A DNA stretch of 16,434 nt from CAXRGH01 sp964230195 (lineage in GTDB: Bacteria; Pseudomonadota; Gammaproteobacteria; Enterobacterales; Alteromonadaceae), in NCBI GenBank assembly GCA_964230195.1, contig CAXRGH010000141.1, positions 1-16,434 of the forward strand, read 5' to 3'. How positions within the stretch are numbered: the first letter of the stretch is position 1; each line of letters starts with the position of its first letter. Shown piece by piece: positions 1 to 8,200 of the stretch. The translations under genes were made by a program, and so were the position numbers. The notes beneath the pieces were generated by a model. The model searched no databases. It was not told the origin of the DNA and was given only the letters and a program-made list of their open reading frames with translations.

Positions 1-569
1 TATCGTTGGTCGTCTCTGCAGCTCATACCAACTATAACTTATTGTATTATCCGAATGGTATCAGCGGGAGTTCCGCAGCATCCCATACTATGACGCCGAT
101 TGACGGCACCGAGTTGCGCTGGGGGCGGGTGCGTTTTGATAATGTTTACGGTAGCCCGAGCAGTGACTTAAGAGTACCAATAATCACAGAAACTTACCGA
201 AACTTTGGCGGCTTTGCTAAGGAACTTGAGGACAGCTGTCACCAGTATAACTGGACAACGGATGGCGGTGTATTAACTTACGCAAGTACTATCACGGGTT
301 ATGCGCCCTCGTCTATTCTTCAAGGTCTGGGCAATATTGTTGCCGGTCGCTCTCTCTCCAACCAAGGCATTATCGTTCCGTCGCCAACAGCTAACGCCGA
401 AGGCGAAATTATCCTGTATCTAACTTTCCCTGGTACTGGTATGGACTATATGAATTTTGACTGGGATGGCAGCGGTGTCATTGATACTGATGATAAACCA
501 AGTGCGGATATACAATTTGGACAGTACCGAGGCAATGACCGCATCATCAATCGTAGAGAAGGTTTTTAA
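1..569 (+). CDS. mshQ: MshQ-like protein, C-terminal part (DUF6701), 5' end outside window
   Basis: This is the 3' end of a large gene whose reading frame is open to the left edge, so the true start is not visible; about 188 residues are seen. The fragment is rich in Gly, Ser, Thr and aromatic residues, like an extracellular beta-rich domain. It ends in a DWDGSG...D-rich stretch followed by FGQYRGNDRIINRREGF. That ending is the signature I associate with the DUF6701 domain at the end of MshQ, the last gene of mannose-sensitive haemagglutinin (type IV pilus) loci. In marine gammaproteobacteria mshQ commonly sits just upstream of mreB, as here, and this supports the call. The acidic DWDGSGVIDTDD loop could bind calcium (inference). 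Its exact role in the pilus is not established. It could instead be another DUF6701 surface protein not tied to a pilus. Confidence 0.72.
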   Translation, partial: SLVVSAAHTNYNLLYYPNGISGSSAASHTMTPIDGTELRWGRVRFDNVYGSPSSDLRVPIITETYRNFGGFAKELEDSCHQYNWTTDGGVLTYASTITGYAPSSILQGLGNIVAGRSLSNQGIIVPSPTANAEGEIILYLTFPGTGMDYMNFDWDGSGVIDTDDKPSADIQFGQYRGNDRIINRREGF

Positions 570-808
570 CGATTTTGTCTGTGATCAATGATTCTTCCGA
601 TAACTGTTTTGCCCCTTACTTGCGTCTAGGTGATTGAGAAAACCAATTAACAGTCGCGAAAAAATCAATTTATCGAAGCTTATGGCGTGTTTGCGCAAAA
701 TATTCGTTAAAATTCACGAATATCTTAGGCTCTGCGCTTGCTGAACTCTAGTACCATTGATACAGTTGCAGGTAGTGATAGTTAATTTTTCTGAAGGCAC
801 GCTTTTCC
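570..808 (+). promoter_or_regulatory. mreB leader / promoter region
   Basis: These 239 bases are AT-rich and separate the mshQ-like stop from mreB. No small gene is convincing in either strand. Several weak sigma-70-like pairs are visible: TTGTCT (575-580) with GATAAC (599-604) at 18-base spacing, and TTGCTG (738-743) with TACAGT (761-766) at 17-base spacing. None is close to consensus, so the region is called as a whole. A GAAGG Shine-Dalgarno (793-797) lies 11 bases before the mreB ATG. I see no T-tract terminator for the upstream gene. Confidence 0.5.
700..723. repeat. Perfect 8+8 inverted repeat upstream of mreB
   Basis: ATATTCGT (700-707) and ACGAATAT (716-723) form a perfect inverted repeat around an 8-base AT-rich spacer that includes TAAAAT. 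The 16-base centre-to-centre distance of the half-sites and the lack of a following T run look more like a dimeric regulator's operator than a terminator. The binding protein is unknown. Confidence 0.5.
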
Positions 809-1855
809 ATGTTTAAAAAAATCCGCGGGATGTTTTCCAACGACCTTTCCATTGACCTCGGCACCGCAAATACTCTGATATATGTTAAAGACGAGGGCAT
901 TGTCCTTAACGAGCCTTCGGTTGTAGCGATACGTGACGAACGAGCTACCGGCGGCTCAAAAAGTGTTGCTGCCGTTGGTACGCAGGCAAAACAAATGCTT
1001 GGACGTACTCCGGGACACATAAAAGCCATTCGTCCAATGAAAGACGGCGTAATCGCAGACTTTGAGGTCACTGAAAAAATGCTTCAAAGTTTTATTCGCC
1101 GAGTTCATACGAATAGCTTATTCCACCCCAGTCCTCGCGTTCTTATTTGTGTACCTTGTGGTTCCACGCAAGTTGAACGTCGCGCTATTAAAGAGTCGGC
1201 GCAAGGTGCAGGAGCACGTCAGGTATTTATTATTGATGAACCAATGGCAGCTGCAATAGGTGCTGGTTTGCCAGTTTCTGAAGCAAAAGGGTCAATGGTT
1301 GTTGATATTGGTGGCGGTACTACGGAAGTTGCCATCATCTCGTTGAATGGTGTTGTTTACTCTTCTTCAGTTCGTATCGGTGGTGACAAATTTGATGAAG
1401 CCATTACCAACTATGTGCGTCGTAACTTTGGTTCCCTGATTGGTGAAGCAACAGCAGAGCGTATCAAGCATGAAATTGGTGCCGCTTACCCTGGTGATGA
1501 AGTCAAAGAAATTGAAGTTCGCGGTCGTAACTTGGCGGAAGGCGTACCGAGAAGCTTTACTCTCAACAGTAACGAAATACTAGAAGCACTCCAAGAACCA
1601 TTGTCAGGCATTGTATCTGCCGTCATGGTGGCATTGGAAAAATCACCACCTGAACTCGCATCAGACATTTCTGAAGACGGTATGGTACTAACCGGAGGTG
1701 GTGCTTTACTCAAAGATCTTGATCGTTTGTTGCGTGAAGAAACCGGCATTCCAGTGGTAATATCTGATGATCCTTTGACTTGTGTTGCTCGTGGCGGCGG
1801 TATGGCATTAGAGATGATTGATATGCACGGCGGCGACTTATTTACTGATGAATAA
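809..1855 (+). CDS. mreB: Rod-shape actin homologue MreB
   Basis: MreB polymerises on the inner face of the cytoplasmic membrane and guides the elongasome (MreCD, RodA, PBP2) that inserts side-wall peptidoglycan. The protein has 348 residues, the usual length (347 in E. coli), and follows the E. coli sequence closely end to end. The actin/Hsp70-type nucleotide site is intact: phosphate-1 loop DLGTANT (residues 16-22), phosphate-2 loop DIGGGTTE (from D166) and adenosine-site TGGGALL (from T295). The N-terminal MFKKIRGMF matches the short amphipathic membrane-binding helix of gram-negative MreB. The C-terminal MIDMHGGDLF motif is also conserved. The start is supported by the family N-terminus and GAAGG 11 bases upstream. 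It is first in the mre cluster but separated from mreC by 54 bases holding a hairpin, which would allow separate control of mreB dosage. Confidence 0.98.
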   Translation: MFKKIRGMFSNDLSIDLGTANTLIYVKDEGIVLNEPSVVAIRDERATGGSKSVAAVGTQAKQMLGRTPGHIKAIRPMKDGVIADFEVTEKMLQSFIRRVHTNSLFHPSPRVLICVPCGSTQVERRAIKESAQGAGARQVFIIDEPMAAAIGAGLPVSEAKGSMVVDIGGGTTEVAIISLNGVVYSSSVRIGGDKFDEAITNYVRRNFGSLIGEATAERIKHEIGAAYPGDEVKEIEVRGRNLAEGVPRSFTLNSNEILEALQEPLSGIVSAVMVALEKSPPELASDISEDGMVLTGGGALLKDLDRLLREETGIPVVISDDPLTCVARGGGMALEMIDMHGGDLFTDE

Positions 1856-1872
1856 GCCCTCTTAGACTGAGT

Positions 1873-1892
1873 GTGTCAATTGTCATTGGCAC
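1873..1892 (+). terminator. Hairpin between mreB and mreC (possible attenuator or processing site)
   Basis: GTGTCAAT (1873-1880) pairs with ATTGGCAC (1885-1892) across a TGTC loop, giving an 8-bp stem with one G-U pair. It lies 17 bases after the mreB stop. No U tract follows, so it is not a canonical intrinsic terminator. A partial attenuator or RNA-stability element that lowers mreCD relative to mreB is the most reasonable reading (inference). Confidence 0.35.
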
Positions 1893-1909
1893 TTCTCATG
1901 CGGTGAACC

Positions 1910-2752
1910 ATGAACGCACTTTTTAACAGCGGACAATCCTTATTACCACGGCTAATTCTAGCGGTGGTTTTTTCTATTATTATCATGGTGGTTGATCACC
2001 GCAGTACTCAGATGCGCGAGGTGCGTATGTACCTCAATACCCTCATTAGCCCATTACAGTTCATTGCCAATGCACCGGGCGCAATGCTTGATTGGGTATC
2101 ACGTGAGTTTGTGTCCCACCAGAAACTCGTGACTGAAAACGAGCGCATGAAACAAGAAAACCTCCTGATGTCCACCGCCCTTCAACGTTATCACTTACTG
2201 CGGGAAGAGAATACCCAATTACGGCAATCCCTGGGTGCCACCGCGCGTGCTGACGGCAAACGTATGATTGCTGAATTGATGGCGGTTGACCAGAATCCTT
2301 ACAATCACCAAGTGGTTATTAACCGGGGTTTATCAGACGGTGTGTATGAAGGGCAGCCTGTGCTTGACCGGGATGGTATTGTAGGACAAGTCCAATACGT
2401 CAGTGCTAATACTAGCCGCGTCTTATTGCTCGCTGATGTTTCACACAATATTCCTGTTAGGGTATTACGAAATAACCTCAATGCTGTTGTGTCAGGGACA
2501 GGTTCACTGAGCCAGCTAACAATCAATCATATTACCCACAGTGCTGATCTACAAGTAGGAGATTTGTTGGTGTCTTCGGGGCTAGGCAAGCTATTCCCTG
2601 AGGGGTATCCAGTCGCTAAAGTGGCTATGATTGACAAATCCCAGACCACGGCTTTTGTTGCAGTTTCAGCAACCCCAATGGCGAACTTAAATCAGCTCAA
2701 GTATCTTGTATTATTGTGGCCCCAAGAAGAACGGATCGATGGTCAGCCATGA
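1910..2752 (+). CDS. mreC: Cell-shape protein MreC
   Basis: MreC is a bitopic inner-membrane protein that links cytoplasmic MreB to the periplasmic synthases, activating PBP2-RodA. The 280 residues show a short cytoplasmic N-terminus, one membrane helix (about residues 12-28) and a coiled-coil stretch rich in E, N, Q and L (about 65-110). The conserved beta-barrel domain follows, with the family signatures NRGLSDGVYEGQPV, GIVGQV, TSRVLLLADVSH and LFPEGYPVAKV. It ends soon after the LVLLWPQ motif and so lacks the long proline-rich tail of E. coli MreC; many relatives also lack it. The ATG is preceded by GGTGA only 3-4 bases upstream, a tight spacing. Its TGA stop overlaps the mreD ATG (ATGA), indicating coupled translation with mreD. 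Confidence 0.96.
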   Translation: MNALFNSGQSLLPRLILAVVFSIIIMVVDHRSTQMREVRMYLNTLISPLQFIANAPGAMLDWVSREFVSHQKLVTENERMKQENLLMSTALQRYHLLREENTQLRQSLGATARADGKRMIAELMAVDQNPYNHQVVINRGLSDGVYEGQPVLDRDGIVGQVQYVSANTSRVLLLADVSHNIPVRVLRNNLNAVVSGTGSLSQLTINHITHSADLQVGDLLVSSGLGKLFPEGYPVAKVAMIDKSQTTAFVAVSATPMANLNQLKYLVLLWPQEERIDGQP

Positions 2753-3234
2753 TGTCATTTTTATTTAATCGTTTTGCCATATCACTCACTCTCGTGCTTG
2801 CATTTGTTCTGCAGATTATCCCGCTTCCCGTGGAATTTGATGTTTTTAGGCCAGATTGGGTGTTGTTAACGCTATCTTATTGGGTTTTGGCTGTGCCTCA
2901 CAGGGTCAACATTGGTGTTGCTTTTATTTGTGGATTAGGGCTAGACCTTGTATTGGGTACAACTCTCGGTATTCACAGTGTAGCGACTTGCATAGTGGTG
3001 TTTATTCTAGCCACAAATTATCAGCGGTTACGTAATTACCCTATCTGGCAACAATCGTTTGTTGTTGGTTTGCTCAGTGCTTTTTATCACTTACTTGTGT
3101 TCTGGCTGCAACACATGATTTCAGATATTTATTTTCTGTTTCACTATTTGGCGCCCACGATTGCTAACGTGATCACCTGGTTCTATGTGTTTTATTTTTT
3201 ACGTAAGGTGCGTCGCACGTCTGGAGTTCGCTAA
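2749..3234 (+). CDS. mreD: Rod-shape membrane protein MreD
   Basis: MreD is a small polytopic inner-membrane protein of the elongasome that works with MreC. From the ATG at 2749 it has 161 residues, matching the family's usual length (162 in E. coli). The sequence is mostly hydrophobic, with about five or six membrane segments. It carries MreD features: the IPLP and FRPDWVLLTLSYWVLAVPHRVNIG region near the N-terminus and GLGLDLVLGTTLGIHS after it. A GTG 33 bases upstream in the same frame would add residues inside mreC and is disfavoured. The ATGATG at 2749-2754 gives two adjacent candidate starts, and the first makes the 4-base overlap with the mreC stop. There is no strong Shine-Dalgarno, consistent with translational coupling. 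maf follows after 3 bases. Confidence 0.94.
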   Translation: MMSFLFNRFAISLTLVLAFVLQIIPLPVEFDVFRPDWVLLTLSYWVLAVPHRVNIGVAFICGLGLDLVLGTTLGIHSVATCIVVFILATNYQRLRNYPIWQQSFVVGLLSAFYHLLVFWLQHMISDIYFLFHYLAPTIANVITWFYVFYFLRKVRRTSGVR

Positions 3235-3237
3235 ACA

Positions 3238-3810
3238 ATGTTACCGCTTATTTTGGCCTCACAGTCCCCCAGACGTTTTGAGCTATTATCTCAATTTGAA
3301 TCTATTGCTCAGACTGTCAATCCGGATATTGACGAGACGCCGTTAGTCAATGAGAAACCTGCGGATTATGTGGCACGACTGGCACAAGAAAAAGCGTTGG
3401 AAGGTCAAAGGCTTGCTGCTCAATCCGGTATTGTTCTAGCCGCCGATACGATTGTTGTGTGTGATGATCAATTACTCGGTAAACCGAGTGACGAAAATGA
3501 ATTTAAGCGTATGATGCAGCTGCTATCGGGGGACTCTCACTATGTCCTTACCGCAGTATGTGTGACCGCTAGGGAACAAATGTTGTTTGATGTCGTCTCA
3601 ACTGAAGTCAGGTTTTGTGAACTCACGGAAAGTGATATTCAGGAATACTGGAATACAGGGGAACCCCAAGATAAAGCGGGCGGCTATGGTATCCAAGGTT
3701 TAGCAGCTCAATTTGTAGAATCAATTAATGGAAGTTATACGAGTGTCGTTGGTTTACCTTTGGTTGAGACCAAAAGACTACTGAAAGCCATAAGGAAAGT
3801 ATCATTATGA
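3238..3810 (+). CDS. maf: Maf/YhdE nucleoside triphosphate pyrophosphatase (dTTP/UTP type)
   Basis: Maf-family house-cleaning enzymes hydrolyse NTPs to NMP plus pyrophosphate. The YhdE branch prefers dTTP, UTP and modified pyrimidine nucleotides, whereas the YceF branch takes 7-methyl-GTP. The protein has 190 residues. Visible family motifs are the nucleotide-binding LASQSPRRFELL at the N-terminus, PDIDETP, LAADTIVVCDDQLLGKP in the middle, and DKAGGYGIQG followed by INGSYTSVVGLPLVET near the end. The SPRR form of motif 1 and the DKAGGYGIQG segment fit YhdE rather than YceF; substrate preference is inferred from this. Position between mreD and rng is the conserved gammaproteobacterial arrangement. 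The ATG is 3 bases after the mreD stop, and the TGA stop overlaps the rng ATG. Confidence 0.94.
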   Translation: MLPLILASQSPRRFELLSQFESIAQTVNPDIDETPLVNEKPADYVARLAQEKALEGQRLAAQSGIVLAADTIVVCDDQLLGKPSDENEFKRMMQLLSGDSHYVLTAVCVTAREQMLFDVVSTEVRFCELTESDIQEYWNTGEPQDKAGGYGIQGLAAQFVESINGSYTSVVGLPLVETKRLLKAIRKVSL

Positions 3811-5285
3811 GTGCAGAATTATTAATTAATGTCACGCCATCGGAAACCCGCGTTGCTCTGATTGATAATGGTATTTTACAAGAAATACATGTTGAGCGTT
3901 TTACGCGAAAAGGCATTGTTGGCAATATTTATTTGGGTAAAGTCACTCGTGTTTTACCGGGAATGCAAGCAGCGTTTGTTGATATCGGCTTGGAGAAAGC
4001 AGCCTTCCTCCATGCGTCTGATTTTTCAAATAGTCGTGTTCTTAATGAAAGCTCGGAGGTGGATGCCGAATTTAAAACGCCACCGCAACCTAATATCCGT
4101 GAGTTAGTGCGAGAAGGGCAAGGCGTGGTAGTTCAGGTTATTAAAGATCCTATCGGCACCAAAGGTGCAAGGCTTACCACCGATATAACCTTGCCATCAC
4201 GTTACTTAGTCTATATGCCAGATGTTAGTCATATCGGTGTTTCACAACGAATAGAAGATGCAGAAGAGCGAACACGATTAAAGGCATTAGCGGAGAATAT
4301 TGGACTTGATGACGGCGGATATATTTTCCGTACTGCTGCTGAAGGGGTCAAAGAAAGTGATTTGGCACAAGATGCTAAGTTCCTGAAACGGTTATGGGCG
4401 AAAGTATCAGAACGGCGTAAAGCTAAAAAAACGCAAATGTTATACGAAGACTTGGCACTAGCGCCAAGGATACTCAGAGACTTTGTTGGCACTGAATTAA
4501 AACGCGTACGAATTGATTCCAAGCTCACTTATTTAGAGTTAAAACAATTTACGGATGAATACGTTCCTGAGCTTAATGATGTCATTGAGTACTATCCGGG
4601 TGATAGACCCATTTTTGATCTGTACGACGTAGAAAATGAGGCGCAGCGTGCTTTGGAGCGTCGCGTTGATCTCAAATCGGGTGGATATCTAATTATCGAT
4701 CAAACGGAAGCAATGACCACCATTGATATCAATACGGGAGGCTTTGTTGGCCACCGTAATTTAGAAGAAACTATCTTTAATACCAATATTGAAGCAACGC
4801 AAGCTATTGCCCGTCAATTACGCTTACGCAACCTGGGCGGTATTATTATCATAGACTTCATTGATATGGACAATGCTGAACATCAACGCCGAGTGCTGCA
4901 TAGTCTTGAAGTTGCAGTCGCTCCTGACCATGCGAAAACCCATATTCATGGCTTTACGGCTCTTGGTCTAGTTGAAATGACACGAAAACGAACGCGTGAG
5001 AGTATTGAGCATATCCTGTGTGGTGAGTGTCCTGTCTGCAGTGGCCGAGGGTCTGTGAAAACTGTCGAAACTGTTTGTTTTGAAATCATGCGTGAAGTTG
5101 TCCGTGTTAATCGTGCTTATGCCGCGGACAAGTTTGTTGTTTATGCAGCGACAAACATTGTTGAAGCACTTGAAAGTGAACAGTCAGATATGCTGGCTGA
5201 GTTGGAATTGTTCATTGGTAAACCGATTAATATTCACGTAGAGCCTTTATATCACCAAGCAAAATTTGATGTGGTGATGATGTGA
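3807..5285 (+). CDS. rng: Ribonuclease G
   Basis: RNase G is the short paralogue of RNase E. It cleaves single-stranded AU-rich RNA, matures the 5' end of 16S rRNA and helps turn over certain mRNAs. At 492 residues it equals the E. coli enzyme (489) and lacks the long degradosome scaffold of RNase E. The S1 RNA-binding domain lies at about residues 36-125 (GNIYLGKVTRVLPGMQAAFVDIG). The DNase I-like catalytic domain holds the two metal-binding aspartates: D307 in TTIDINTGG and D350 in IIDFIDMD. Their 43-residue spacing matches D303/D346 of RNase E. The zinc-link CPxC is C408/C411 in CGECPVCSGRG. No catalytic residue appears missing. It overlaps maf by 4 bases (ATGA) and yhdP by 4 bases (GTGA), so it sits inside a coupled operon. 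Confidence 0.97.
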   Translation: MSAELLINVTPSETRVALIDNGILQEIHVERFTRKGIVGNIYLGKVTRVLPGMQAAFVDIGLEKAAFLHASDFSNSRVLNESSEVDAEFKTPPQPNIRELVREGQGVVVQVIKDPIGTKGARLTTDITLPSRYLVYMPDVSHIGVSQRIEDAEERTRLKALAENIGLDDGGYIFRTAAEGVKESDLAQDAKFLKRLWAKVSERRKAKKTQMLYEDLALAPRILRDFVGTELKRVRIDSKLTYLELKQFTDEYVPELNDVIEYYPGDRPIFDLYDVENEAQRALERRVDLKSGGYLIIDQTEAMTTIDINTGGFVGHRNLEETIFNTNIEATQAIARQLRLRNLGGIIIIDFIDMDNAEHQRRVLHSLEVAVAPDHAKTHIHGFTALGLVEMTRKRTRESIEHILCGECPVCSGRGSVKTVETVCFEIMREVVRVNRAYAADKFVVYAATNIVEALESEQSDMLAELELFIGKPINIHVEPLYHQAKFDVVMM

Positions 5286-8200
5286 GCAGAGTCGTTACCT
5301 GGCTAAGTATTCTACTGCAGCGGTTATGGACTGCAGTCGCCCTTGTGCTTGTGCTAGGGGCGGTACTCATGAGCTTGGTACGATTGGCTTTACCGTTAAC
5401 ACCACAATACAAATCTCAGATTACCCAATACATTGAAGCGCAATATGGTATCGCGGTGTCTGCCGGACGCATCGATGCAGTATGGCAGACCTATGGTCCG
5501 AAACTCATCTTTACTGAGCTGGATTTTACCAGTGAATCAGAACTGCCCACAGGGATAAAGGTGCAAGCCTTTGAGGCGCAGTTAAACTTTTGGCGTTCGT
5601 TACTTCAGTGGCAACCTATCATTGGTAATGTCACCTTGTCAGGGTTGACGGTGAATTATCAACATAGCGAGGGGGCTTCTACCCCCAATACCGATCTCGA
5701 CCTTGCCTATCGTCAAATCAGGCGATTGTTTCTGGAGCAATTGAATCAAATCACTATTCGGGAAAGTCAATTAACCGTAAATTATTCGGGCACTCAATGG
5801 CGTATTGCTATCCCTGATATGGAGTGGGGGAATTGGGAGCAAGGGCATCGTGGCGTTGGTCGTTTGCAACTTGAGGGGCTATCTCAAAATACCGTCGATT
5901 TTATACTTGAAATCGGTGATTCAACCGATGAATTAACGGGCACTTTTTATGTCAACGCTAAAGCATTAGATCTGTCGGAAGTAGCAACCGAGGTATTGCC
6001 TACGATTGACTATGAGTACGAGACGCAACTGAATCTGGAAGTTTGGGCAGACTTCGGTGGGAGTCAAATATCGTCAGTTCAAATGCGTCTCAACGAAAGC
6101 TACGCCAGATGGTTTAAGCCTGAACAGACAGAGCTCGAATTAACAGAGGGTGAACTGCGAGCGGATTACCACAAAGACGGCTGGAAGTATCAGCTCAATA
6201 ATCTCACGTTTGCCCTCAACGATAATGTCTCTCAAAAAACCAGCTTGAATGGCCAATGGATGTCGTCTGGTGGTCAGCAGATGTATGTTTCACAATTGGA
6301 TATCGAACCTTTAATTCAAGTCGCTTCTGAGTTGACGGAAAACTCACTATTGACGGTGGTAAGCGGGCGAAAACCCACTGGCTTGATTAACGACCTGCAT
6401 ATCTACTTAGATAATGAGAGGACTGGAATTGCAATGGAAGTTGCTAATCTCAGCCTTTCAGCACACGATCTACAACCAGGAATTCCTGCACTCAATGGTG
6501 CACTAAATTACTGGGATAATCAGACCCACATCCAATTAGCGGCAAGCGACGATGTTATTGATGTGGGGAATTTACTACCTTCTCCGATCCCGTTTAATCA
6601 ATTATCTGTTGATGTTTATCTTGAGCATCACAAATCACTGAATGTGTTTGTCCCATCATTAGTCTTGGACAGTGACGATATTCAACTGGATCTGCAAGCA
6701 AAATACCTCGGGGACTCTCAGTATTTGTCTTTGAAGTCCCAGTTTGGTGAAATGACCTTAGCAACCGTTAAGCGATTGTTTCCAAGGCGTTACATGCCCG
6801 AAAACACAAAAACATATTTAAACCGCTCTTTACGTGTTGGTAAAGTTGAAGGGGCTCACATTATTTGGAACGGACGCCTGAATGACTTTCCGTTTACCGA
6901 GCAACAAGGGATATTTCAGGCGGGAGTTGACCTTGCGTTAGATGATTTTGCCTTCAACCCTGATTGGCCATCTCTAAGAGACATGAAACTGCATTTGTTG
7001 TTTGAAAATAATGATCTGTTTTTCACTGCACCCACGGCTCGAATGGATAGTGTTCTCCTGACGGAACTTAACGCTTCTATGCCAACCTTGAGCAAAGTTA
7101 AGAATCTCTATATTGACGCCAATTCAAAGGCAACTGGGGTTGAGCTTGGCAAGCTTATGAGAAACAGCCCCTTAAAGAGTAATGTGGGGGAAGCCTTAAA
7201 TCATATTGTGATCGACCAGCCTCTGGACCTTTCGTTGAATCTTGTGATCCCATTGAAGCCAGGCCAGAAGGTAATCGCGAAGGGGGACGTTGGTCTATCT
7301 GATGTTGACATCCTATTCCCTGACATCAAATTGCCGCTAAATCAGGTCAATGGCGACATCGTTTTCAATAATGAGTTGATTGACGCCACTAATTTGACCG
7401 CAAAACTTTTCAACTATCCTATTCAGTTAAACGCAAAAGCAGCTCCAAACGAACAAGGTGTTTATGCAACACAAGCACAGTTTAGTGGCGATTGGCCATT
7501 GGGGTCCTTGTTTGAACACCATAACATTCCATTACAAACTCATATCAAAGGTGATCTCGATTGGAAGGGTGACTTGGCTCTGCGTTTTCCAAAAGACGGT
7601 TTTAATTACGACTTGCAAGTATCGTCTAATTTAGGTTCGGTAGAATCCACGTTACCGTACCCCTTGAATAAATCAGAAGACGAACAAAGCCTTTTGTTTA
7701 TTGACGTAGAGGGCGATTTAGCATCATCTTCGTTTCGTGCTATTGCGAACCAACAATTTAAGTTCAATGGACTATTACCCCACGACACCGGTCAATTTTC
7801 TCGAGCGCATTTGACCATTGGTGAAACCGAACTCTTGGGCTTGGGTACGGGTTTTTCAATTTCTCTCGGCTTACCGTCTATTGACTTAGTGCACTGGACC
7901 GAGGATTTAACCAACATTTTGAGAGGCAATGGTAACTCAGGAACAGGTTCGTTGTTCAGCGTTTTGGGTGAACCTAAAAATATATTCATCAACACAGACG
8001 AACTCGTCGTGGCGAATTACGGATTATCTGACGTTGAAGTCAAAATTCGTCCAGTGAAGACCTACTGGGCCAGCGAGATTAATGCTAAGGAGTTTCGTGG
8101 CAGGGTCAATTTTTCACGCAACTGGTTAGAAGAGGGTGTGGTTGCAAACATTGACTATCTGAATCTGAAAAGCCGTGTAATAGCCACTAAAAACTCAGGA

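Noticed and set aside
665..680. DnaA-box-like TTTATCGAA near mreB
   Set aside because: It departs from TTATCCACA at several positions, stands alone, and there is no other sign of an origin.
748..1071. Open frame on the - strand across the mreB start
   Set aside because: It is antisense to the well-conserved mreB coding sequence, has no family resemblance and no ribosome binding site; its existence follows from codon bias of mreB.
2716..2748. Upstream GTG start for mreD
   Set aside because: It would add 11 polar residues from within mreC; the ATG at 2749 gives the usual MreD length and the typical ATGA overlap.
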